Made by a program: the position numbers and the translations under genes. The notes under the pieces are model-generated. The model was not told the origin of the DNA and searched no databases. It saw only the letters and a list, made by a program, of their open reading frames with translations. From Exophiala sp. HKRS030 (lineage: Eukaryota > Ascomycota > Eurotiomycetes > Chaetothyriales > Herpotrichiellaceae), in assembly GCA_023897205.1 (NCBI GenBank), contig JAHWDD010000001.1, positions 434,001 to 498,000 of the forward strand: a stretch of DNA of 64,000 bases, written 5' to 3'. Below are positions 23,143 to 34,011 of the stretch, one piece after another; positions within the stretch are counted from its first letter, which is position 1, and every line of letters starts with the position of its first letter.

Positions 23143-23751
23143 ATGGCTCTCGCCCAGCGTGACGCACAGGAATCCGACATCACCGTTCTTTGCGACATCT
23201 TCTTTAATGCATTTGCAAATGATCTCGTCATGAAACAATGTTTCCCAGATGTACCCGACGTTCGAGCTTTCTGGGAGAACATCTTGAAGAAAGGAATGGC
23301 CGATCCAAAGTGTCACACCAGATGTGTCGTCGACACAGCACTACCAGGGAGTCCTGTCATCGCCTACTCAAGATGGGTGGACTGTGACAAAGATGCTCCC
23401 CCTCCCGAGGGTCCACAGTACCCTTCCGGGGGCAACGTGGAAGTTTCCAAAATCTTCTTTCCTCAATTGAGAAAGAAGAGAATGGAGATCATGAAGGGCC
23501 GGGAGTACTGGTATCTGGGTCTATTGTGCTGCAGCCCGTCCCATCAAGGCCGAGGCGCTGGACGTATGTTGCTGGAATATGGTCTTGGCTTGGTAGACAA
23601 GGAGGGAAAAGAAGCTTATGTGGAAGCAAGCCCACCAGGAGCACCTGTCTATAAGAAATTTGGATTCAAAGAAGTGGACAAAGTAGTCATGTTTGATGGG
23701 CAGTTTACTGAACTTTTGATGTTGAGGGATGGAAAACAAACGACCGCATAG
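23143..23751 (+). CDS. GNAT-family N-acetyltransferase
   Basis: Single exon, 202 residues. The N-terminal AQRDAQESDITVLCDIFFNAF matches the first strand and helix of GNAT proteins. The acetyl-CoA pyrophosphate-binding signature Q-G-R-G-A-G occurs in LCCSPSHQGRGAGRMLLEYG (about residues 126-145), followed by YVEASPPGAPVYKKFGFKEV, the usual C-terminal β5-α4 element. The LG-hydrophobic strand WYLGLLCC precedes the loop, as expected. It should transfer acetyl from acetyl-CoA to an amine; the acceptor cannot be told from sequence. Length is typical for fungal members (about 200-240 residues). There is no targeting signal. The start ATG sits just ahead of the first conserved strand. Confidence 0.87.
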   Translation: MALAQRDAQESDITVLCDIFFNAFANDLVMKQCFPDVPDVRAFWENILKKGMADPKCHTRCVVDTALPGSPVIAYSRWVDCDKDAPPPEGPQYPSGGNVEVSKIFFPQLRKKRMEIMKGREYWYLGLLCCSPSHQGRGAGRMLLEYGLGLVDKEGKEAYVEASPPGAPVYKKFGFKEVDKVVMFDGQFTELLMLRDGKQTTA

Positions 23752-24346
23752 ACAAGGACAGGACAGGACAGAAAAGTTTGCGGCATAGATAGATATTGAG
23801 GTATACACTCTCTTGTTATTTGTTAGAAGGCCGGCCATGGTAAAAGAGTTGCTTCCAGCAAAATATATGACCTCGACTTTTCAAACATGAATATGATGAC
23901 TGCTCTAGTAGATTATAAAGACGATGAGGCTGAAGCGAAAAAGGGTCGGTAGGCTCCAGGCTGGGGTGGTTACCCCGCCAACTCCCTTATCTGGTTGGAT
24001 GACGTTACAATGTAAACACATATTTTTCGCCTGCGCAGGTGCCAAACACGTCCTCACACATACCGCCCACCAAAAAGCAGGGTACCAGTACTCGTACGAC
24101 TTTATTACCGAACGCATTGATCCCACACACCACTTTTTTTTTCGAGGCCGTGCGGCTCACTGGGCAACGTAGGAGTACAAGGATACCAGTACCTTAAGCA
24201 TCAAAATTCCTTCAAGCTGCAAAAACCGATCTTCCACCCTTGCCATCCAGCCGATTCTTCTCCCGACCGAACGAACTCACCTAGCCTACCATAAAATTGT
24301 ATTATAAACCAACACCACCACCGACATACCTTTTACCACTCACACA
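23752..24346. other. Spacer, no gene seen
   Basis: 595 bp between the GNAT gene and the Spo12-like gene. A TATAAA sequence occurs at 24303-24308, 44 bases before the next ATG. Nothing else is evident. Confidence 0.45.
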
Positions 24347-24786
24347 ATGTCTCCAAGCAAGACCTCACCTTCGGCCGGCGCACTCGCCGAGCGTTCGCCA
24401 AACACATGCTCTCCAACAAAATCCCAATCATCAGAAAAGACCAAGCAGAGCATTGACGAAAAGGCCATGCCTCGCTTCAACGTTTCCGCCCAGCAATACA
24501 TAGCCGGACACGGCCAGAACCAGACATACATCTCACCCTCGGACGCCATTGCCAGCCCTACGACGAAGAAACTGAGTGCCATCAAGGGCAAGAGATTCGC
24601 GTGCGTCACCATCACAGGATTTGTTTTTTTCTCATCTTTACAAAATCAGGACCATGCAGATTACTGACTTCTTCCCCTTCTTTGGATTACTATAGGAACG
24701 CAAAGCCACAAATGCTCTTTGCCAAAACATTAGCCAAACAGTCCCTACAGACTCGACAGGCCGAGCAGGACAAGGTGCAAAACTAG
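24347..24786 (+). CDS. Spo12-like protein (114 residues)
   Basis: Exon 1 is 24347-24600 and exon 2 is 24696-24786, joined by a 95-bp intron (GTGCGT donor, ACTATAG acceptor) in phase. The conserved core is QTYISPSDAIASPTTKKLSA followed by a basic KGKRF and ANAKPQMLFAKTL. This ordering of a SP-rich segment, then SPxTxKL, a basic patch and a KPxxLF motif, is that of the Spo12 family. In yeast, Spo12 helps release Cdc14 from the nucleolus at mitotic and meiotic exit. Ser-Pro/Thr-Pro sites (ERSPN, CSPTK, SPTT) are candidate CDK targets. The protein is small and mostly disordered, as usual for the family. The intron splits the core, which explains why the second half looks like a different short frame. 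Confidence 0.62.
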
Positions 24787-25625
24787 AACTAGTCGTCACC
24801 AACCATTTTCAAAGAAAAGAAAAAAAGAAAAAACAAGGGGCCATAGGGATACGGGTTACTTTGGCCATCACTTTCAAAACACCAAATGAATATCTAGGGA
24901 TGAGGCGTTTTTTTTGTTTTGGGGAATCGATTCATGGAAATCGGGTTCCTTGTTCACAACAGCGGGGAAGTCGAAGAAAAGCCTTGGGCTTGTTCTCGAA
25001 TCCTGTAGGAATGAGGAATGGGAAATGACAGTCTCACTCTCAATTCAAGGGTTGACCTGGGCTGTTGGATATTGGTACCCAAGCACCTTTAGATTGGGTA
25101 TTTCCACTACTGTGTACGAGAATACCGAATGTATCGAGGACGCATTGCAATAATGATGAGCATTGAACTCATTTCTGTACCAAATAGGCAGGGCAAAGCC
25201 ATATCCTCTCCTTTTTAATGCTTTGGTGATCCCGAAGCCTCGCCTATCTCGATCTTACTCTACCTGAGGATACCAGTGTTGGCAGTCCATGGTACGAAGT
25301 AGTAGTTCCAGTCTTGTTGAACATTCGTACCAGATAAACTGTGCACTTTAGGTATGATACATACGTTCATAACCTCAAAGTACAGGAAGGTGAAATGAAG
25401 AGCAGTATTATTATCATAGTATTGATGTTTAGCCGTGATTATTACCTATAATGTATACCTCGTCGTTGTCATGAGAAAGATTCTAAAAGTGCGTTCCCAA
25501 AAAAAGAAAAACAATCGCTTGCTTGTCCCAACGCTGAATGCGATGCAAATCAAGTTCAACCTCCCTTTATCTTACATCGTACCACCACCGAGATCATAAT
25601 CACCACCACATAATTTTCGCGTGTC
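24787..25625. other. Convergent spacer, no gene seen
   Basis: 840 bp between the 3' ends of the Spo12-like gene and the transporter. AT-rich, no protein-like frame. Confidence 0.5.
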
Positions 25626-27476
25626 TCATTTGGCGGCGAATCTGGATCTGGCTCTCAACGCGGCCCCAAACTTCCACAAGACAAAGATACCAATGATACC
25701 GCCGACGGTCAAGCCAGCCAGCAGACTGACGCCTCTGCCGACCCCGAGGTTGCCAAACAGGGGGCGCGAGAAGTGGATCGCCCCCGCGGCGATGGAACTC
25801 CTGGCGAAGTCGTTGCCGGCGAACAGACTGGCGGCGAATTGCGGGTACGTCAGGGGGATGTAGATGAAGATGCACTGGAACATGATGAAGATTCCGATGG
25901 TGAAGATGACGACCCCGATGGTCGGGACGATCCAGTGGATCTTGGGCGACGAGTTGCCCGTCCAGGCGAAGACAAAGAGGCCGACGGGCAACAACAGACT
26001 GGCCGGTAGAGCTGGGATGAGTCGTCTCTCGGGTTCGCCCAGTCCCTTTGTCAAAATCTCCGGTTCAAACACGTACCGCAAATACCAGATGTACACGACG
26101 ATGGCGATACTGACTCCGACGGAGATGGACAGGAAGATCAGACCGATCTCCCCAGCGTTCATGCCGTAGCCGTGAGTGGCGGTGCCCGGGTTGCCCGTCG
26201 CGTAGACGAGAGGGAACACCTCGAAGAAGGAGTAAAAGATGCTGTACATGAGGGCGGTGTACAAGCTAGTAAAGAGGACGGCAGGGTCGAGAGCGTTGAT
26301 CTGTACAGGTCGCCAGAGGTTGCCAATCACCACCTCGTTGACGCTCATCTTTTCCTGGTCGATCTCGGACTGGGATTTCAGGTTAGGGTTGCCGGTCATC
26401 TTGCGCAGGCGTTGGGCTCGGCGGAGCAGGATGTTGCTGGCCGAGGTCTCGGGGAGAAAGAACAAGAGAGAGATGTACACGGGCGCGGCGAGCCAGACAA
26501 TCTCCCACAAAGACCAGTGCCAGTTGGTGGCGGGCACGGAGAAACCAGAAATGATGGGTCCCAGAGCTGGACCTGCCGTCGCGAACGCCGCCCATCCGGT
26601 CAAGAAGTACGGCATCTTGAGCAGGGAGTAAATGTCGCCGATGGATGCACCACCAGTGGCCAGACAAGGACTGCCGAAGAAACCTTGAAGGAACCGCAGA
26701 ACGACGAGGGCAGGGAAACTGTTCACCACGGCGGTGGGGATGGAGATGATGACGAAAATGCCGAGAGTGACCATGTACGGTGGGTTGCGTCCGATCAGGG
26801 GGATCTCGGAGAGTGGTGAGAATATCAGAGGTCCGATACCGTAGCCGAGAACGTACATGGACAGACCGAGTGCTGCGACGTTGGGGGACACGCCCATCTT
26901 CTCGACGATGTACGGTTCTGATGGCGTAAAGATGGCCGAACCCATGTAGACGGCCAAGGTGTAGAGGTAGATCTGCAGGACGACGACGGCCTTCTTGCCG
27001 CGAGACCAGTTCTGCGGGTTTTCAGCGTCGTCGGTGGTGTACCAATCAACCAAGATCGTCCCGTCAGAGGTCACCGCGGGCTTGATGGGTCTGCTTTGCT
27101 GAGTCTTCAACGTTTCTTGTCTCGTGGCATTGGTGTAGGCGGCCTCGAGGTCGGCTCGGGTGTTGACTTGGCTCAACTCTGGTCGGGTCATGATCTTCGA
27201 GAGCGTGCGATCCGACAGTGCTGCCAGTGACTCGCGATCCGCGGCCGTCTCTGCCTTGGTGAGGGCATCGGAACCAGGGAGATTTTCGAGGTCCTTTTCG
27301 ATTGCCGGGGTAGCGACGGCCGGTGTGGTAGACCCCGACCGTACGCTTTTCGTATCTTTCTGATAGCTAGAAGGTACTTGGAAGGTAGACTGTTCTTCTG
27401 GGTATTGGAAGTATTTAGAGCCGGTCACCCAGCGGATGACTTGGCCCACCGGGGCATCACGCAAGAGGGCGGACAT
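25626..27476 (-). CDS. MFS transporter, DHA1 drug:proton antiporter family
   Basis: Single exon, 616 residues. A cytosolic N-terminus of about 135 residues holds DGTILVDWYTTDDAENPQNWS, the signature that precedes TM1 in fungal DHA1 (12-TM) antiporters. Then come 12 hydrophobic segments. The TM2-TM3 loop carries the motif A variant SPLSEIPLIGRNPPY, and the TM4-TM5 region has LRFLQGFFGSPCLATGGASI. The layout resembles the CaMdr1/Caf5/Flu1 group, which exports azoles, benomyl, methotrexate and other drugs in yeasts. Substrate here is unknown. A 60-residue central loop between TM6 and TM7 is present (LRRAQRLRKMTGN). Location: plasma membrane expected. No adjacent transcription factor or biosynthetic gene suggests a toxin-export role. 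The start Met was chosen as the first in the frame. Confidence 0.9.
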   Translation of the reverse strand: MSALLRDAPVGQVIRWVTGSKYFQYPEEQSTFQVPSSYQKDTKSVRSGSTTPAVATPAIEKDLENLPGSDALTKAETAADRESLAALSDRTLSKIMTRPELSQVNTRADLEAAYTNATRQETLKTQQSRPIKPAVTSDGTILVDWYTTDDAENPQNWSRGKKAVVVLQIYLYTLAVYMGSAIFTPSEPYIVEKMGVSPNVAALGLSMYVLGYGIGPLIFSPLSEIPLIGRNPPYMVTLGIFVIISIPTAVVNSFPALVVLRFLQGFFGSPCLATGGASIGDIYSLLKMPYFLTGWAAFATAGPALGPIISGFSVPATNWHWSLWEIVWLAAPVYISLLFFLPETSASNILLRRAQRLRKMTGNPNLKSQSEIDQEKMSVNEVVIGNLWRPVQINALDPAVLFTSLYTALMYSIFYSFFEVFPLVYATGNPGTATHGYGMNAGEIGLIFLSISVGVSIAIVVYIWYLRYVFEPEILTKGLGEPERRLIPALPASLLLPVGLFVFAWTGNSSPKIHWIVPTIGVVIFTIGIFIMFQCIFIYIPLTYPQFAASLFAGNDFARSSIAAGAIHFSRPLFGNLGVGRGVSLLAGLTVGGIIGIFVLWKFGAALRARSRFAAK

Positions 27477-28697
27477 TTGTGTTTTTGTGTCCAGATGACT
27501 TTGCCGTGAATGGAGTTTTCGGTGGCAGTGGGTAAATCAAGGAAAATGGTAAAAAGAGGTAGGTAGGCAAAGTGGGAGTATGATGATGGAAGGGGAGTAA
27601 GGCTGAAGAGAGTAGAACCACTCGCCTTAGAAGACTGTGCTGCTTGGGAACGATGGAAGACGAGAGAGTTTGTAGAGGAGCAATCGACTGGTCCTATATA
27701 CCTACTTTTTGAGACTTGGAGGACTAGACACTTTGTATGGTACATCGGAGCATTTTCGATGTCATTATCTGGGAGGATTTCACATCCAAAACCTAACAGA
27801 CAAGGGTATGGGTGGCCTGTACTGTGGTATCTGAATAATCAATAGCCCTACAGTAGGCAGATCTCGCAAAACGCTGTACTGTGGAGTCGGGGGTAAGCAA
27901 AAGTGACACGGAGATGCGTGATTGCTCCACTAGAAGCGGCCACGGACCCTGACACTCGGTCGAATATTGCAGCCAAAAGGTCGACAGGGGAGATACGGAG
28001 CAAGAAAAATCGGCTTAGAGATGATGCAGAATCCGGCCGAAAAACGATGGAGGAAGATGGAAAAAATGTTGGGGAGAGCGATAAATGACCAATCAGAGCC
28101 AGGAACATCAGAGTTGCGTCCATGACGAAGCCAAGAAAAGTTCAAAAGCATATGTAAACGGGCAGTTTGTAAGCACTGCATGATTGGAGAACCTTATTTC
28201 TCACCTGCTTATATCCGTTTCACGTGCCGTCGACCTAAACCCTTTACGGTATCTCCGTCCTCCCTAACTCGATACAGTATGTTCGACATGTTGCGAACAT
28301 ACTCTCGAAGTCTTTCGAATTCAACAGGAAGTCGAAGGCGATCAGGTCCGTGACTCACTGGCTTACTCTATGCAAACACCGAACATCTATCCAGCGTACA
28401 CATCCACTACACATCAACCACAATGTAGATACTATCACAAATACACAAGTTTGTCCCTATAGCTGGTACTCGTACTCGCAGCAGCCAAGAGCTACTAAAC
28501 GCTGCATTCGCTACCAATATGCACAGTCCAATCTTAGTCAGCTGTTAATGTGACACCTAAAAATGCCCGGGCTGATGACGCTACATATTCTCCGCCTCCT
28601 GTTCGTTTATACAAGGGATTTTGTCTCCGGCTCAACTTGAGACGCGATCCTACAGACATACATAAGCAATTATGTAAACCACACCCATGTAACTTCA
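27477..28697. other. Spacer downstream of Vps18 and upstream of transporter
   Basis: 1.2 kb. It should contain the transporter promoter. Open frames at 27848-28181 on both strands are short and lack recognisable content. Confidence 0.45.
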
Positions 28698-31647
28698 TCA
28701 AATGGCCCAAGCCTCTACATCGTCGCCCTTGTGTATGAATGGCTCATCGATCTGCTTGATACCCAGATCTCCACAAAGAACACATTGTTCAGCAACTAGC
28801 CCGTCTAGTTCCTGTACTAGTTTCTGCCTCTGCACCCCGACACTCAACCCCTGGTTGACTTCTGTCTGGAGATCTTTGATTCGTTTCCGCTTGCTGCTTC
28901 CCGAACTTTCGAGTACTCGCTTTCCGAGACAGTCGCTGTGGAAGGCGTGCTGACAAGGGAACACAAAAAACTGTCGACTCAATACTGGCAGCGTGCAGAT
29001 CCAACACCGCTCACCCGATTCGACAATGGCATATCGGTGGTCTAGGGCGGCAATTTCTGCCTTGATTTGTTCGGCCGTATGCTGCGAGATATCCATCTCC
29101 TGTTTCAGACTGTCAATATGCCGTGAGTATTCTTCCAGCGCCTCACATATCTCCTCTTTGAAATCGTCGATGACCACAAAATCTGGAAATAATGGAATAA
29201 GATCTTCGATTCGGAGGAGTTCGCAACGTTTCAAGAAGTTGATGGCTTCTTTGATGGATTCCGCCTCTCTGATCTTCTTCTCTGCAATCAAGAGCCAGAG
29301 CTTCTTCCTCATCTTATCATTTCCCTCGAGTCGATCGGCGACGATGGCGGCCAGGTCGATGTCGTCGTGCTGTAACGCAAGTTGCACAGCCTGCTGATAC
29401 TGTCCCATGGTGCTGTAGATATGCACACAGGACTGCACACGGTCATGCTGAATGCAAAGACGTAATGCAAAATCGGCATCATACAATGGAGGCGAGGGTT
29501 GACTTTCGAGGTAACCCAACAACGCACTCTCTGATGGCGAAGGGTGCGAAGCCATAATCGAGATGAGAGCATTGTGTACCGAAGCTGGGACCTCGAAATT
29601 GTTGCTAACCACGAAATTCAGATATCGAACAGCTTGGTTTTGTGCCAGCGGTACATTGGCAGTTTCGTTGTACGCCAACAGTGCTGGAACCATCTTTTGA
29701 GCATCAAGGTTACTTCGTCGTACCAGGATCTCGACCAATCCGGTGGGGACGTGGATCATGAGTACATTGCTATATCGATAGAACGTCTCCGGGTTGCTTT
29801 GCTTGTTTAGCACTGACAGTGCTTCTGTCCATTTCTCTCGTTGTACCCAATATGAGAGGACATAGTCATAGTCTGTAATGGTGTTGGCGAAAAAGAGTAA
29901 TTCGTCTTCTCTGTCATGGCTGGATATCACTTCGTACACCGTTTTGGCGTCGAGGTCTGTTTTATGTTTGGTGACGAACTCTTGGAACTCACTTCGGGTT
30001 TGTTCCAAGTCGCGTTTGGCACCACCCGCATCGGTGTTCTCGAGCAACTCTGCTTTGGTGGCTACCATGTCATCGAGAGAATTCAGCTTGGCCATGAAAA
30101 TCTGTATGAGCCACGTCGCAATCATCACTCTCTGCATGACCGATGACTTCTTGTAAGCACCGAGCTTGGCCATCAAATATTTTCTGAGGGCATCATCTTG
30201 TCCGTTGTCGATGAGTGACAGGCAGACCTCTTCAAATGCTTTGCTGCTTCTCCCCCAAACGCTCGCCGCGTCCATATATTGTCCTTTGCTTGAGAGGTAG
30301 TCTCCAGATGCCGTGGCAACAGAGTCTTTTTGTGCAGCCCCTCTGGCATATCGCAACGCAGCATCGTAGTCCTGGTTCTGTAACATAATCTTCCAGATAT
30401 CTCGTTCTTCGTCATTCGCCACGATTTCAAAGATTTCTTGGTTTGTGAAGAGCCAGAAGGTGTTCTTCTTTTGATCTGATACGAGCCCGAGCGCACTCTG
30501 GCCCGGCTCTAGTACGGCTTGGTCATAGACAACACTGCCATCGAGGCGGTTGACAGCAACAATACGACCCTCCACAAGTGCCAACACATGCCATTGCGAC
30601 AGGATAGCTGATACTATCGGGTCTTGTATGAGTTTCCTCCCGCCACGCGCAGATACCGTTTCGGGGAAGACGGAGCGAGGATGCAACTTGGATTCCTTGA
30701 AAATTCGGCTGCCTAGCTCAGCCGTGGCCGGGGTACTGAGGAGTTCGCCGGTCAGGACGCCCTGGGAATATAGCCATGCGAAACTCCTTGGTTCGTCTAA
30801 ACCAGCTTCTGACGACTCTGGGGAGACCGATAAGGACGCTGGAGCTGTTGAGGAAGCGCCAGTCGTCGCATGAATGATCGGTTCTTCTTTGGACAACAAT
30901 TCTGCGTATATCGAAGCTGAACCTTCTTTACCCCGTCCTGCAGTCTTACCTATCCAATGGTACAGCTTCGAATGTGACGCGACAACCACTCTTCGTGTAT
31001 CTGACTTCCCCTGGATAGTTTCCGCCCATAGTCCCGTCACAGCGCCTTCCGGGATCTTCCACACATTGGCCGCGTATCGCTCTTCACGGCGGTAGAACTC
31101 GGAGGCGGGCTCGATGTAGATTTCGTATATGTTGCCATCTGTTGCTCCGACCAAGATCTCACGTGTGGACGCTGTTGGCTGGGATGAATTCCATGCAATA
31201 GATTCGATGGAGACTCCTTTCAACCTGGAGAGGGACTTGGGTTGTTTAGACTGGCTATGAAGATAAAAGTTCTCGCCGAGGGTCGTACTAATAATGAGGT
31301 GGGAAGCAGAAGGGTCTAGGAACATGCGTCGAATGAGGCCAACCTCGCTGGTCTTCTTTGGTAGGTCAACATCTTGAGGGCAGGTAGTTAGCTTGACTGC
31401 ATCGACTGAGGTAGGTGGGAATATATGAACCATCAATATCTGAAGGACTCTCCAGGTCTATCCGCAGGATACGTCCCGTCGCAAGAGCAAGAATCAAAAC
31501 ATTATTTGCAACTTGACCCGCGACAAAGTCCGAGGCGATGTTGAACTGCAATTGTACTCGTTCGACATTGAAAATGGGTAGGCTCGTGTCGACACCTCCC
31601 TGGGCTAGGCCTTGAGCCACATATCCTTCGTCAAGATCCAGCGCCAT
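28698..31647 (-). CDS. vps18: Vps18/Pep3, HOPS and CORVET tethering subunit with C-terminal RING
   Basis: Exon 1 is 31647-31431 and exon 2 is 31372-28698, joined by a 58-bp intron, giving 963 residues, the usual length. The N-terminal half forms the Pep3/Vps18 beta-propeller (MFLDPSASHLIISTTLGENF, and GLWAETIQ). A middle helical solenoid contains the clathrin-repeat-like region. Near the C-terminus ERCWICTLPVL...PCQHAFHSDCL...CVLCG is a RING-type zinc finger, preceded by a coiled coil. In yeast the protein is a shared core of the HOPS and CORVET complexes that tether endosomes and vacuoles for fusion. The intron donor is GTTCAT, which is unusual, but a CTAAC branch site 14 bases before the CTCAAG acceptor and the preserved DID-D-VDLPKK junction support it. 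Confidence 0.93.
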
Positions 31648-32285
31648 CGCGCGCTGTAATCACCAGGCTCAGCGCATTGTCAACAGTGGTATATGGCGGG
31701 AGCAAATAGTCGGGGGCTGCTGCATTCGAAGATTGCTGGGAACAGTCGCGCGTAGGTGGAACGAACACTCAAGGTCGACGTCGGAGACGCAGACACACGT
31801 GGAAAGGCTGCGTCATCACACGTGACAAGGCTGCGGGCGAGAGCTGACTAAGGCAGCCCAATCCCTGGATGAGGTATTGAATAAACTGTGTTCGATCCGA
31901 GACGACTAGACTCGTGAATGTCTTAAATACCTAGTCAGGTTTCCGCAGACTGCAAGAATGCTGGTCGAGAGAGATGCTTGCTTCGGTGATGATATTAAAC
32001 CCATCGGAGGTATTGTTAGGAAGATCCATGGATGAATTCTAGTCCCTCTCTCAAGAATTAATTCCTAACGAGCAAGTTGTCTACGATGTTGTTGTTACGA
32101 TATATGTTTCGCACAAAAGAGACTGACAGTGCGCCATCGACCGAAGACATGACCGCTGCATCTTGATGACTGATTGTCACCGCAAATACTAGGGTAAGGC
32201 CACCAGCACAATCTTCCTATTTACCCAAATCTCATCTTACCCCCCGGGTGGTCTCTCAAAAAATTCTCCTTGCCAGTCAGTCATA
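31648..32285. other. Divergent promoter region of vps18 and small membrane protein
   Basis: 638 bp between opposite start codons, no gene-like frame. A CCCCCCGGG patch lies near 32240. Confidence 0.45.
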
Positions 32286-32726
32286 ATGGCCCGTCTCTCC
32301 TGGCCTCGCAACCCACCCGGATGGTTCTTGTTCGTACTTGGTGCCGTGATGGTCCTCCGTCAGATTATGGCCTTCATCGACGTCAAGCCTGTGATGGAAG
32401 AGTTTAATATCCGTGAAGAGAATTCAGTACGATTCATGGGTAAGTTTGTTCAATGAATCATTCGTTTTGTCTTGCAAAAGCTGCAAAGTACGTCGCTCAA
32501 GGACTGATGTTTGAATTTCTCTTCCAAAGCTTTCTCTATGGGCTCGATCGGCCTCTACAACATCCTCGGTGCGCTAGAAGACAATTGGAACATATACTGG
32601 TTCTCGCTGGTATCCAGAGTTGTGGCTTCAGTCATAATGTATACCCTCAAGGGTGGATGGGAGAACTTGGCACATATCGAATTCGGTACTGCTGTTCTCC
32701 TTGCAGCTTGTATGTGGTGGACGTGA
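32286..32726 (+). CDS. Small membrane protein, about 116 residues
   Basis: Exon 1 is 32286-32439 (starting MARLSWPRNPPGWFLFVLGA) and exon 2 is 32530-32726 (FSMGSIGLYNILGALEDNW to MWWT-stop). A GTAAGT donor and CCAAAG acceptor flank a 90-bp intron, and phase is kept. There are four hydrophobic segments: residues 12-31, about 53-67, 72-92 and 102-114. A charged stretch (PVMEEFNIREENSVRF) separates the first and second. No name is offered; the regular arrangement and clean intron indicate a genuine conserved small membrane protein. The ATG has an A at -3. It lies divergently from vps18 (638 bp) and convergent with the ketopantoate-reductase-like gene, which gives no functional hint. Confidence 0.6.
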
Positions 32727-32982
32727 GGAAAGCACTCGCGTCACTCAGGGGTTACTCGGCGGGGCATTCCACGAGAAAAATAGCTCTCGAGACGGCGCTG
32801 CTCTTCGACTGCTTTACGCTACATCAACAATTGGAATATCAAAATGGAGGGAACCAGGACTTTCCACAATTGACAAGCAGGGGGAGCATCAGGTGGTCTT
32901 TACGCAGGAGGTAATATTCTCACTAGAGCTTGGTCAACTGACACTGGATTCTCGCATATTTGGACACCACCGCCCAGGAAAG

Positions 32983-34011
32983 CTACTGATGCTTTGCTTC
33001 CACCTTTTTGAGCAACTCTTTGGTTGCGGACATTGTCTTCCCCTCGGCCTCACCATAGGCAATACAAGTTCGAAGCAGTTCCTGGTCCTGAACGTTGACC
33101 TTGCCGCCGTGGTGATACTTGTTGAATCCCACCCAATCCATGGGAAGCATCACTTTCTGTATACCGATCCACTGCTCCCTCATACCTTCCGGGGTCGTGG
33201 TTTCCATCAACTTTTGACCCGTTTGTCCAAAGATCTTGAGCCCTTGAATCTCTTTCGCCGAATTCACAGCAAGAGTCCACGCTTCCCCATTGGGATCAAC
33301 CTCTTCATAATCCGGCCAGCCCAATATATCGGAGGCCGCCAAGAGGGGAAACAACGGCCCAGAAGCTGCTCCAAGTTGCTCCGGGGATACTATGTCACAC
33401 CTCGATAATCCACTGGCGTTGTACAGCTTCGCAAAGCCCTCTGCCACCGCCGGACTGCTGTCGTCGATCATGAACCCGGGACCGAGCTTGTCGGTATACG
33501 CCTGGTCGGCCTGTTGCAAGAGCTCTGGGTTCGTTCCTTCGTTCAGACGGAGTGTCACGTTCTTGGGTTCGTAAGAGTGGATCAAGAGTTGGGAAGAGGT
33601 CACTTGGTCACCACTGATGCCCGACGTCTCCAAGAACCAAGGTCTCAAGTCGACAAAAACCGTGCCGATAACAACGCGCGTTTTCGTCCCGCGAACCGCC
33701 TCTCCCATTGTCTTTACCAGTTTCACACCAGTTTCGCTCTTCAAGACGTGGCCGTCGAGCGTTATGAGGATATAGTCGAAGTCTGCACCAACCATCTTTG
33801 CGGGGTCCGTGATGAACGTGTAGTCCTTGTATGTCTTAAGCTGATGGTCATCGAATGAGTAGAGGAGCTGCGGCCGGCTCAGGATTTCCGCTCGATGTGG
33901 CCGAACCAGGAACGTAACGTCGGCGCCACCCAGCGTGAGGATGTACCCCATGATCAGGCCCATGGCTCCTGCGCCAACGACGAGCACATGAGGCTTCGGT
34001 GGTTCAGTCAT
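32983..34011 (-). CDS. Ketopantoate reductase (ApbA/PanE) family oxidoreductase
   Basis: Single exon, 342 residues. The N-terminal Rossmann motif VLVVGAGAMG (GAGAMG at 13-18), followed by TFLVRPHRAE, matches NADPH-dependent 2-dehydropantoate 2-reductases. The family Lys/Asn substrate residues cannot be assigned with certainty. Many fungal members of this family are paralogues not required for pantothenate synthesis, and the sequence has an extended middle (HSYEPKNVTLRL) and C-terminal region, so a strict ketopantoate role is not established. There is no targeting peptide. The flanking genes (small membrane protein and three-repeat hypothetical) are unrelated. The start ATG is four residues before the first Rossmann strand. 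Confidence 0.8.
   Translation of the reverse strand: MTEPPKPHVLVVGAGAMGLIMGYILTLGGADVTFLVRPHRAEILSRPQLLYSFDDHQLKTYKDYTFITDPAKMVGADFDYILITLDGHVLKSETGVKLVKTMGEAVRGTKTRVVIGTVFVDLRPWFLETSGISGDQVTSSQLLIHSYEPKNVTLRLNEGTNPELLQQADQAYTDKLGPGFMIDDSSPAVAEGFAKLYNASGLSRCDIVSPEQLGAASGPLFPLLAASDILGWPDYEEVDPNGEAWTLAVNSAKEIQGLKIFGQTGQKLMETTTPEGMREQWIGIQKVMLPMDWVGFNKYHHGGKVNVQDQELLRTCIAYGEAEGKTMSATKELLKKVEAKHQ

Noticed and set aside
26172..26819. Plus-strand ORF of 215 codons inside the transporter
   Set aside because: Antisense of transmembrane helices, charged and without order; the minus-strand transporter is clear.
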